NCBI GenBank assembly: GCA_001275005.1 | Contig: JWZX01003040.1 | Location: 1-30,492 of the forward strand | Direction: 5' to 3' | Source: Chrysochromulina tobinii | Taxonomy: Eukaryota > Haptophyta > Prymnesiales > Chrysochromulinaceae | DNA length: 30,492 nt | Part shown: piece after piece, positions 6,609-16,002 of the stretch | Numbering within the stretch: position 1 is the stretch's first letter | Layout: every line of letters begins with the position of its first letter | The notes under the pieces: model-generated | Told to the model about the DNA's origin: nothing | Seen by the model: the letters and a program-made list of their open reading frames with translations, nothing else | Databases searched by the model: none | Made by a program: the position numbers and the translations under genes

Positions 6609-9600
6609 ATGCAGCGTGAGCCCGCTCGCCGCAGGCGTGTCAACCCAGACGAAGGAGGCGTACCGGCTGATGACGATGCCGCGAGCGTGCCGCGCCCGGC
6701 TATCAGGTCGATAAAGCGCGCAAACACCGTCATTGCACCCGCCCATTCGACTGGTCGGCTGCGCAAGCGCAATGCCGACGCGGACCTGGTCGACCCACAC
6801 ACGGCGTATTGCCAGATGCTCGTGACCATTGCGCAGCGGCGGCGGCTGTGGCGTACGAGCCTCTTCTTTCTTGTGCTTATGGCTATCGTTCTGGGCATCT
6901 ACGGTGCCGCACGCCCGTGGCTCTTCGAGTCGCGTGGCAGTATGGCGTACGACCCTGCGGTCGGGCTCTCGATCGAGGTGGAGAGCTGCGATGTCGAGCT
7001 GGTCGCCGGCGGCGCGGCACGGGTGGTCGTCGAGTCTCGTTCTGGTGTGGACGCGCCGCTACTCACGCCTGTGAGTGCGAGCTCCGACGGCCTCGCGTCC
7101 GTCGTCGCGCGCAATCCGTCGTGGCCGTGTGAGGCATCGCCACGGCCACCGCGTGGGGTGCCATTCGGTGCGTGTGCCACCATCTGCCGCGTGACGGTGA
7201 CGGTCCCACCAGAGGCTGCCGAGGCCAACTTCACGATCGCGCAGCACGCGACTGACCGTTCGCACCCAAGCCTCACCCTGCGCGGCGTCACCGTTGGCGC
7301 ACTCGCCTCAGCGCCCGGTCACGTGTTACCCTCGCTCTCGGTGCGCCTGCTCGCGAGTTTCGTCGCACGTGGCACGCAGCTCGCGTTACACGAGGGCTCC
7401 GTAGACGGGCGTGGCGCCTCGCTCGGCCCGGACACGCGCATCGCCATCAGCGGCGGCGGTTCAATCCGCCTCTTCGACGTGCCAGCGTATGGCGCCGAGG
7501 CTTCCCTCGCCCTTCGTCAGCCAATCGGCGCCGTGTGCGTCGCGACAGATCTGCCGCCCGCCGACGCCGTGATCGTCGAGAACGAGGTCGGCGACCCCTG
7601 GGGTGCGTGCCCCCTCGGGGATGCGAATGCAGTCGCGGACGGCACCTTCGCGGCTGTTCTCGGTGCCCAGTACGACGCCGATGGCGACGCGCACGTGAGC
7701 GCATCCGAGTTTCTGCAGGCGGCGGAGCGGATCGCATGCTGTGGCCCGGGTGCGCCGCACGTGTGCTCGTGCGCCGCGGAGGCGCGCGACCTGGGCGCCG
7801 ACGGCAGCCCGGTGAGCGTACCCGACTTTGCAGCCCGCATGCATGCATTGAACTGGACCTCACTCGTTGACCTCACCGCCGCGCGTCGCTCAAGTGGCGA
7901 GGCTGGCAGCCTGTCGGCATTCATGTCGGTATCCCCTCTGGCGCCCGAGATGAGCTGCCTGAATGCCCTCGCCGTCCGCCACACGGGCGCACCTCCGAGC
8001 TTCTTAAGCGCGACGGCGCCCGAAATCGTCTTCCCGCTGCTCGCCACGAGCTCCGGCGAGATTGCGATCACGCTTCGTCAGGCGCCGCGCGCGGAGACCG
8101 CACCGGCCGCTTGGGCCCAGACCTACCAAGGGACCTCTCGAGGGCAGGGCTTCCGCCCTTCGTCGCCGGGTCCGAAGCTGACGCGGCCAGATGCGGCGCG
8201 ATTGCAGCGCCGGTACGGTGGCGTCGGTCGGCGCGGCGCGTTGACCAAGAACGTGTACTTAGTCGTAGACGTGCGTTCGTCGGTGGGCGAGCATCCCCTC
8301 GGCCGTTGGGTGTATGCAAGCGAGCCGGCGCTCCTGGCAGTCGATCCCGCGCACGTGGGGCTGGCCTCTGGCTGGGCGATCGCTCCAGATATTGCGTTTG
8401 AGCGTGTGCGCATAGTGAGCGACGACTGCACGCTGCTGCCGCTCCCCTCAGGCGCCGCCGCCGCCGCCGCCGGGCCGACGGGCATGGGGAGCGACGCGCC
8501 TGGAATGCAAGAACAGATTGAGATTGCCATCTATGAACAGCTTCGTGCCGCGCTGCTTGGCGACGACGCCAACTCCGCGGATGCGGCCGCCAGCTCCTCC
8601 TCGATGGCCGCCACGGCCTTCGCCGTCGGAGCCCAACACGCAGAGGACGCCGCCGAGGACGAGCAGCTGAGGGGCGGCCTCGTGCGCGTCACGTACGAGC
8701 ATCTTGGCACTTCGCGCCGCGACCGCACGTCCCCGACCTACTACACGTACGCGCCCACGGCCCACGGCGCGCCAGGCAGCCGTCGTCGCATCGAGTACTC
8801 GCATCCTCGGGAGGCGGGGCTGTTGCGAGGCACGATCTGGGTGGCGGCCCTTGCGGGCATCGCCTTCGGCGTGATCTTGCTCTTCGTCACCTTTTGGTGG
8901 TTACGGCGCATCCAGCAAGAGGCGTCGCTCACGACGGCCGCGCGCCACCGCGCAGTGCTCGCGCGCCACGGCATCGATGAGTCGACGATCCGCACTCAAC
9001 TGGCCCTCGACGACTCTTTGATCGCGGGCGGCAGCGGCATCGCCTCTCTCTTCAACGGCCCGGTGCGCACCCTCCTCGAGGTCTTTGACCGCTCGATCGC
9101 CACGTCGGCGACGATCCTGGTGAATCCGCTCCGCCTGAAGGTCGTGGATTCTGTCGGTCGGTTCATGCGTGATCAGCTCCACGAGGCGCCCGTCGCCGAC
9201 GGCGAAGCCGAGCTCGCGCGCCAGGACGCGGCGCGGCGCAGGCGGCGCCAGCAGCAGTTCGAGCTGCAGCGGCAGAAGGAGCAGGTGTACCGCGACGCCG
9301 AGGCGTTCGGCCAGGTGGCAGGGGCTTCCGAGGAGTGGCTCGCGCTCGAGCGCGAGCGGGAGCGGCTCGAGCGCGAGGAGGCGGACGACAAGTACCGGCT
9401 GCGCTACCGTGCGAGGCGCCCGATCTCCATCTCGGAGATGCTCTCCCAGTACGAGCTGTACAGCATTGGCCATGGGTATGAGATGAGCGCCGACGCGGAC
9501 ACGCTGCAGCGCGCGCTGACCAAGAAGCACGTGCCGGTGCGCCAGGTGGTGGTGCGCCAGCTGCGTGGGCTCAAGTGGAAGAATCCACGTGAGCCGCTCG

Positions 9601-12466
9601 AGGTGGAGAAGCTGCGTGAGTCCGACTTCCCGGTGGAGCTCCGCGAGAGCTCGTTGTTTGGGCACATGCCCGGCTACGAGGCCGAGCGCTCCGCAGAGCT
9701 CCGGCGCCGTGCCGAGCGCGAGCGTGAGAAGAGCGACCGAGGGGAGGGGGGCCGAGGGGGGGGGGAGGGTCGGCCACCGACGGCCTGTACGGCGGCTTGT
9801 GCGGCGCCCAATATGGCGCCCAAGCTGCTTGTTTGGGCCAAGCCGCCGCCGCGGCGGCGGTCACGGGGCAGTGCATGGCAGGGACGGTGCGTGGCCTCTC
9901 GACGCTCAACCCCCTGAAGCCGTTGGGGGCGTGCAGCTCCTACGCAGCCGCGGCGCTGCCCATGGGCACAGCCTCGCTTGCGCCGCCCCCGTCGACCTCA
10001 ACATCTTGCGCGTATGACGAGTACTATGCCGAGGAGTACGGGCGAGGGAATTACGCGCGCGGCGTGATACGCGCGGGGAGGGCGGCGGCTGCAGCAGTGA
10101 GCTCAGCCAGTCAGTCGTCGACTACCGGCTCGTCCGCCTCACCGCCACCCTCGCCGCCGAACCAGGAAGGCATAAGGCCACCCTCGCTCTTGGATCGTTA
10201 TCGGGCCACGCCATCGTCTTCGGGCATCCTGGATCCTGGAGGGGATCCTGGAGGGGATCCTGGAGGGGATCCTGGAGGGGCGCGCCTCGTGATGCCCTCG
10301 GAGAGCGTGTACCCCACCTCCTCATGTCGCGCGGGCCTCGACCGACAGGCAGAGGTACTGCAGGGCGCGTACGCGGCGAGCCTGGATGCATTCCAATCTG
10401 GCGGCGCGGCGCAGCTTGCTTCGATGGACGCGGGCGAGATGTCCAAGAACGAGCGACTGCCCACGCGTTGGTTCGTGTTGCGCCGCTTCATCTGGCAGCA
10501 TTGTACCGTCGAGCCCGGGGCGCTGCACTCTCACGTCCTCCTCGAGGACTGGTGCGACCCGCACGACGAGGCGCTGTACCGGCATACCCGCGAGCGATTG
10601 ACGAAGCAGCAGGCGGTCGAAAAGGAGCGCCAGCGGCGCGCCCTCGCGGCCGAGGGTGCCGGCGCGAAGCTCAAGGATGGCCAGGGAGCTTCGTCAATTG
10701 CTCAGGGAGCTTCGTTCGTGGATGACTTCCAAAGCGTGCAGCGTGATGATGAGCTCAATCGGGTCCCGAAGCCGCCGCCCCTCGAGCACGGGTTCCGCAC
10801 ATCGTTGTACGAGTACTGCCGCGCGGAGGGGCTCGCGCTGCCTGACCTGCACGGGACCGGCTGGGCGAACCAACTGCCCGACGGCGTGCATTTCCAAGAT
10901 GAGCGGCGCGTGCGCTACGCGCTCGGCCTCGTGTGGGCACGGCGGTTGGATGCGCACGTGCCCATCAACTTCGTCTGGCTGCTGTGCGAGGTCGCCGTGG
11001 TGCTCGTCCAGATGAGTCTCTTCGTCGCCTCGCCCCTCGTGCTCGGCTACTACCCACTCGATGCGCTGAGCATGTGGGCCGCGCTGCTCTGCGTGCCCGA
11101 CGATCCCGGCTACACAACCGCGGAGGCGCACCCGAGCTCCTTCACAAGCGGCGGCGCGAACCTCGGCCAGGTGAGCTGCGCCGACCTCGCGGCCTTCGCG
11201 CCGGTGCAGCTCTTCCTGCTCGGCGATTCGGCCGTGCTCCCGCTCGTCTCGGCGCTCGTGCTTGAGTGCTGCCTGGCCAGCCTCGTGGGCATGCTGCGAC
11301 TCCTCTTTTGCTACGTCAACCCGCCGCGGTTCGAAAAGGGTCGCGCCGATGGCCTCGTCGGCTTGTTTGGCCTTGTGAATCTAGTGTACCAGGGCATGTC
11401 CATCGTCTTCGGGGCATCCCTTTCCGTCCACCTGCTCCTCGTCTTCTCGTATGCGGGCATGGTGCTCGCATGGCACGTGCTGGCCACCTTCAGCTATCCC
11501 GTGCGCATCCTACGCCAGACCGCGGCACTCGCGGCCTTCGCGTACGTCGGCATCGGCATCGGCCACTCGATGCTCGGCGTGCAGGCGGCGTTGCGAGCCA
11601 AGCTCGAAGTCGCCTTCCTCGAGGCACTCCAACCGGCGCTGCGCACCGCCCATCGGCGCGCGCAGGCGAAGCTGCGACTGCGCCGCGCCGCCGCCGTGGG
11701 TAAGCACCTCGCCCGGGCCGCGCGCGCCGAGGACATCGACCTTGCCGATGCCGACGACAACGGCGGCGAGGGCGGCAGCGGCGGCGGCAGCGCTGGCGGC
11801 AGCGGCAGCGGCGGCGGCGGCGGCGGCGACGGCGAGGACATTGAGGACGGCGTGACGCGCTTCGTGCCGAACCTCAGCAATGCGTGGTCCCTCGGGCCGG
11901 GGGAAATCTACTTGATGCTCTCAGGCGACGGCTCGAATCCTCTCGAGGCGTCGCAATTCCGCGCTCTCTTCGAGTCGCTGCAGCTGCCGCTCTCGACCTC
12001 TCAAAAGGAGATGCTCTATTCACAGGTCGAGATGGAGTGTGCATACGCCTTCGAGCGGCGCGAGGGGCGCCGCAAGAAGACCGACGGTGCTCACGAGCAC
12101 ACGCACGCCGAGGTAACGTCCGTTGAATTCTTCGAGGCGTGGGAGGCGATGGAGCAATCCTTCCTACAGAAGTGCGTCGAAGTCGCGGGCGTCTCGAACA
12201 CCAAGATCGTCGTCGAGCTCCTCGGAGGGAGCGTCATCCTGGGCGCGCTCATCCTCATCATCGCGCTCGGCGCCCAGAGCTTCAGTGCCGACAAGACGGA
12301 TGAGTTCGGCGCGGTGCTGCAGGCGATCGTCACGGCCTTCTGCGGGCTCGCCGTCGTGGCGCTGCGCCCGCGTTCCACGGGCGAGATCAGCTACGCGCGA
12401 GGAGAGGAAGATGCACTCGTGCGGCAGCTCATCACGCATCAGCTCGAGCAGGCCGCGTCGGGTTGA
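6609..12466 (+). CDS. Very large EF-hand, multi-pass membrane protein of unknown function (two frames, probably one spliced gene)
   Basis: The first frame (ATG 6609, open to 9917) codes a basic cytosolic N-terminus, a membrane segment (residues about 83-106), and a large ectodomain (107-737) with paired-Cys segments. That ectodomain has a canonical EF-hand loop (356-367, DADGDAHVSASE) and a degenerate second loop near 394-406. A second membrane segment (about 738-766) and a charged coiled coil (865-945) follow. The second frame is open from 9728 and ends at 12466. It adds a DPGG repeat, a conserved soluble stretch (about 10460-10950) and a cluster of membrane segments (about 10960-11600). A Gly/Ser linker (11760-11835) is followed by an EF-like helical pair (11910-12150) and two final membrane segments (12205-12370). 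The frames overlap, and a GTGAGA...GCAG intron at 9724-9881 would join them in phase; a missing base in the 9755-9765 G-run would also do so. The EF-hand suggests calcium-dependent behaviour, but no channel or transporter family is recognised. Two separate genes are possible but less likely. Confidence 0.65.
9724..9881 (+). other. Candidate GT-AG intron (158 bp, phase 1) joining the two frames
   Basis: The donor is AGC|GTGAGA and the acceptor GGCAG|GGACGG. Splicing rebuilds an Arg codon across the junction and moves from the upstream to the downstream frame. The interval contains the long G-tract (9746-9769) and the low-complexity CGG region. A one-base shortage in the G-run is the competing explanation. 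Confidence 0.45.
10232..10280 (+). repeat. 12-bp tandem repeat coding DPGG, four copies
   Basis: The unit gatcctggaggg repeats four times in frame (10232-10243, 10244-10255, 10256-10267, 10268-10279), coding Asp-Pro-Gly-Gly each time. It sits in a disordered stretch just ahead of the conserved soluble part of the large membrane protein. Confidence 0.95.
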
Positions 12467-13074
12467 CCCGTATCCCGTTACCTTACGTGCACGCACAGGG
12501 GTTGGTGGCCTCACATAGGCCATGTTGAGCGGATTGTCCACACCCCGCACCTGTCCGTGGTTTGCACGGTAACCATCGCGCGGTTGCGCCGACGGTGCGT
12601 CGACTCGCGGTCGGTTGTTTATCGACTCGGGCTGAGAGACGAAGTTCGAAGACATCCCGCGGGCGGGGGCGATGCCGCATCCTTCGCATCCCCGACAGCG
12701 CAGCCGACATGTCGCCGGCCGCGCGCTCAAAACTCAATATCATAATAGGATTTTTTTCAATTTATGTCAAGCCTCTTCGTGAGCGCTTTGGCACTCGCAT
12801 GCCAACGGCATTCCACGCCGCCGCTCGGAACATGCTGTGCGGGCGCCTCGCCGGCGTGGCGGTTCTCTCTCTCTCTCTCGCGCGCGCGCTCTCGCTCTCT
12901 CAGTCTCTCGCTCTCCTCTCATTCTCTTGCTCTCCTCTCTCTCTTTCCCTCTCTCTCTCTCTCTCTGGCGCTGGCAGCATACCGTCGTGTAGGTCCCTGC
13001 AACATTCGGTCCTTCTCGCAACGTTCGGGTCCTCATGGCTCCTCATGGCTCCTTTATGATCTCTCGAACCGCGA
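12467..13074. other. Convergent intergenic region with CT/CG microsatellites
   Basis: This separates the 3' end of the plus-strand membrane protein from the 3' end of the minus-strand Myb gene, so it should hold both 3' untranslated regions. A short A/T-rich stretch (about 12735-12770) breaks the GC-rich sequence. A compound (CT)n/(CG)n run covers about 12864-12966. I see no gene or RNA in it. Confidence 0.7.
12864..12966. repeat. Compound (CT)n-(CG)n microsatellite
   Basis: Interrupted CT repeats, with one alternating CG block (about 12880-12890), run for about 100 bases. The pyrimidine-rich strand is the plus strand. Confidence 0.9.
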
Positions 13075-15861
13075 CTAACGTAGGTCCAGAAGCTGGTCGA
13101 GAGGCGCGTCGTCCTCCATCGCAAGCCAGCTCGCAAGGGCGTCCACTCCAAAATGCTGAAGCAGCTCCTCGCCCGCTGCGAGTGACGAGGAAGAGGTCTG
13201 CCTCGCCGCCGCCACCGGCGCTGCCGGCAAGTCTGCCTGCCCCGAGCTCAAGTGAGGCACGGAGAGGGCCGCCGGGAGGCTGCCCAGAGCGGCGGGAGCA
13301 CTGCCCCACTTGCCACCCATGCCGCCAGTCCTCTCCGCGCTTGGTCCACACTCGTTCGCCTCAGCCGTCGTCAGAGAGTCACAGACAGAGAAATCGTCGC
13401 GTCGGCCACTGGACGGGGAAAGGCGGCCGCCGTCAGCTGTGAGACGTCGAACGGCCTCCGGCCGAGCAATAATCGGCGCTTCGGTGGCCGTGAGGCGTGC
13501 TGCTTCGGTCTCAGCAGGGCCATTCCACAGCCTTGGCCGCTCAAACACCGCCGCCATCGACCTCGCAGAAAGCTCACCATCCCTGGCGGACGTGCCCATC
13601 ATGGGTGCCCGAGGCGTCAGGCCCGAGTGTAGCGACGGATGAGACTGTAAGTCGGCGTTTGCGCTCCAGTGCGGCCAGAGCGAGAGCAGCGCCTGCAGCG
13701 AAGGCAGCGGCAGCGGTGGTAGCAAGGGCGAGGCCGCAGCCAAACTCGAGGGTGGTAGCCCCCCCGGTGGCAGCCCCCCAGATGGCAGGCCCCCCGATGG
13801 CAGGCCCCCCGATGGCATCATCTGCGGCCATGCGGTCCCTATCGGGGCCATCGGGACCGACGACCACTGGTTCGCACCGTAAGGCGCGCCGTGTGGCACG
13901 CTCTCGGGCAGTGGGACGCCGTGAGGAAAGGCGCTCGCCAGCGCCTGCGCTACATCCGGAGGCAGGCCGGGGGGCAGCGAGCCCAAGGGAAGAGTGTGGG
14001 AAGAACGGCCAAAAAAGGCAGCTGGGTTATAGAGGGACGAGGCGCCGCCGAAGCCGCCCAGGTGGGAGGACGCAGCAGCTGCGGCCATGCCAAAAGCACT
14101 GCCGTTCTGATAGAGTGCGGCAAATGCAGCAGCTCCTGCCGGTGGCAAAGAGGGCATCGATGACGTGGGTGGGATGGAAGAGCACGCCCCAGAGCACGGA
14201 GAAACAGAGCTCCCTACGCCATGGCCACCGTCGCAGCTGCCACCAAGCCTACTGCTTCCGCCCTGGCTGCCATCGCGCAGGTTGCTACCGCCCATGGCGC
14301 CGGCGCCCATGCTACTCTGATCCATGGGCTGTGCGCCCGCTGCCTCAAAGCCACCACTGCTGCTGCCGCCGGCTCCGGCACCGCCAAGGCCATCGTCAAG
14401 TCCGAAGCCGCCGCCATTCGCGCCGCCGCTGCCGCTGCTGAAGCCCCACGCGGGCATCGCCCCGGCGGCAGGCTCTGACGCAGAGCCCACAGCGAGCATC
14501 GCTTGTGGCTGGTGCCAGCTGCCGCCGCTTGTGCACATGTGACGGCCTTCGAGGCGGTGGCTTTGTGGCTGTGGCTTGTCGCCGCTGCCGAGGATACCGA
14601 ACGCACCACTGCTGTAGAGAGGGTCGGCGTGCTGGGGGTTGGCGTGCACAGGGTTGGCGTGCAGGGACGTGACGCTGAGCGGGTCGCACCCAAAGACAGA
14701 AGCGCCAGCACCGGCGCCGAGGCCGTCAGCAAGGCCGCCGCTGCGACCGGTAATGGATGAGGGTCGAAGAGGCAGAATCTCCTCCTCCTGAGATCCATCT
14801 ACTCCTCTGCCACTTAGCTGCTGCATGGTGGAGCGGCCCTCTGCAGCCGCGGCCGCGCCGTCCGGCTCAAGGCCAGGGCACATGTGCCCCTTTTTGAACT
14901 GGCCGCACTTGCGGCACCTGTAGCCCTCGATAGCGCGACCTTCCTCGTGTGCCTCGCGACGCGCGCGCTCCGCCCTCTCGAGGCGATGCCACCTGTTGCG
15001 CACGGCATTGTCCGAGCGGCCGGGCAGAGTGTGCGCGATGAGCGACCAGCGGCACCCGTTCTCGCGCACGCCACGCAGGATCCGGTTGTCCTCCGACGGC
15101 GTCCACGGATTCACCTGCATGCTGCCGCGACCGGCCCCTTCGCCGTCGAGCCCCTCGTCGTCGTCGCCAACCATGTCCGCCATGGGCCCGTGGTGACGCT
15201 TGGGCTGCGCGTTGCGCTTGCCGCGCCCCAAGGACTCGTCGATGAGGTCCTCGCGCGACGGGCGACGCGCCGACGAATCCTCCGAACGCGAGCGACGGTT
15301 GCCGCGGGTTGCGCGTTGCGGAGAGCGCCTATTGCCGAGCAGCTCCACGCTCGTCGGTTCCTCGATGCGTTCCTCCGCCACGGGCGCTGGAACGGCGTGC
15401 GGCGGCGCCATCGGCACCGAAGCGACCACGGGGGGCTCGTTCACGCTGCTGGATGCGCCAGTGGCGCCCTGCGGCCGCGCAGGCAACGGAGCACCGATGG
15501 GCATGGCGAGCGGCATGCCGAGGCCAAAAAATGAATCACGCGCCGCGAGCGAGACGAGCGAGTCCGCGGACATATTGGGGCGCATTGGATTCATAGCTGC
15601 TGCCGCTGGTGCCGGAGCTAGCATGGCTTCCATGCCGGTGCCGAGCCCCTCACCGCTGCTGCCGCCCTCGCCCACATCAGAATAATCGAGGCTCGACCAT
15701 CTCATTATTGGCGCGGCTGAAGCGGCGCTTGCAGGAGGAATGTCGGACGGTGCAGACCCACGACCCCTCCGATATTCGAGCATGGCCTCGTGCTGGCTCG
15801 GCGTCGGGCTAGGAGAAGAATCCTGCCTCCGACAGTCGTCATGAGAAGGACGGCCGTGCAT
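13075..15861 (-). CDS. Single-Myb (SANT) DNA-binding protein with adjacent zinc knuckle
   Basis: A 928-residue nuclear protein, probably a transcription factor. Residues 252-296 form one Myb repeat (WTPSEDNRILRGV, then GCRWSLIAHTLPGRSDNAVRNRW) with the recognition-helix pattern of an R3-type repeat. Directly after a basic helix comes a compact zinc knuckle, C316-x2-C319-x6-H326-x-C328 (CRKCGQFKKGHMC). A basic Arg/Lys-rich region (about 175-222) precedes the Myb repeat and may act as a nuclear localisation signal. Everything else is low-complexity Gly/Ser/Ala/Pro, including a GGLPS/GGLPP array coded by a 15-bp repeat (about 13755-13815) and a HANP/HADP array (about 14625-14665). The last residues (WLAMEDDAPLDQLLDL) are acidic-hydrophobic, like an activation or cofactor motif. 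Its start is 142 bases from the preferred start of the divergent coiled-coil gene. Confidence 0.88.
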   Translation of the reverse strand: MHGRPSHDDCRRQDSSPSPTPSQHEAMLEYRRGRGSAPSDIPPASAASAAPIMRWSSLDYSDVGEGGSSGEGLGTGMEAMLAPAPAAAAMNPMRPNMSADSLVSLAARDSFFGLGMPLAMPIGAPLPARPQGATGASSSVNEPPVVASVPMAPPHAVPAPVAEERIEEPTSVELLGNRRSPQRATRGNRRSRSEDSSARRPSREDLIDESLGRGKRNAQPKRHHGPMADMVGDDDEGLDGEGAGRGSMQVNPWTPSEDNRILRGVRENGCRWSLIAHTLPGRSDNAVRNRWHRLERAERARREAHEEGRAIEGYRCRKCGQFKKGHMCPGLEPDGAAAAAEGRSTMQQLSGRGVDGSQEEEILPLRPSSITGRSGGLADGLGAGAGASVFGCDPLSVTSLHANPVHANPQHADPLYSSGAFGILGSGDKPQPQSHRLEGRHMCTSGGSWHQPQAMLAVGSASEPAAGAMPAWGFSSGSGGANGGGFGLDDGLGGAGAGGSSSGGFEAAGAQPMDQSSMGAGAMGGSNLRDGSQGGSSRLGGSCDGGHGVGSSVSPCSGACSSIPPTSSMPSLPPAGAAAFAALYQNGSAFGMAAAAASSHLGGFGGASSLYNPAAFFGRSSHTLPLGSLPPGLPPDVAQALASAFPHGVPLPESVPHGAPYGANQWSSVPMAPIGTAWPQMMPSGGLPSGGLPSGGLPPGGLPPSSLAAASPLLPPLPLPSLQALLSLWPHWSANADLQSHPSLHSGLTPRAPMMGTSARDGELSARSMAAVFERPRLWNGPAETEAARLTATEAPIIARPEAVRRLTADGGRLSPSSGRRDDFSVCDSLTTAEANECGPSAERTGGMGGKWGSAPAALGSLPAALSVPHLSSGQADLPAAPVAAARQTSSSSLAAGEELLQHFGVDALASWLAMEDDAPLDQLLDLR

Positions 15862-16002
15862 CGCTCGCGATTCTCTCTCTTGTCCCGCGGAATCTCAAGA
15901 TACAAAAGTCGAAATGAAACCAAACTAATCCATCCTTCTACGCCTCGTAAACAAAGCCCATTGCCTGTGTCTACACACCTCCGTCCTCACGGCCACTGTT
16001 GT
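15862..16002. promoter_or_regulatory. Compact bidirectional promoter region (141 bp)
   Basis: Only 141 bases separate the Myb ATG (15861, minus) from the preferred coiled-coil start (16003, plus). The stretch is more A/T-rich than its flanks but lacks a clear TATA box. If the plus-strand start is 16066 instead, the region is 204 bases. Confidence 0.5.

Noticed and set aside
15790-16002. N-terminal extension of the coiled-coil protein from an upstream start
   Set aside because: It would overlap the start of the divergent Myb gene and is a basic, low-information stretch. ATG 16003 or 16066 is more likely.
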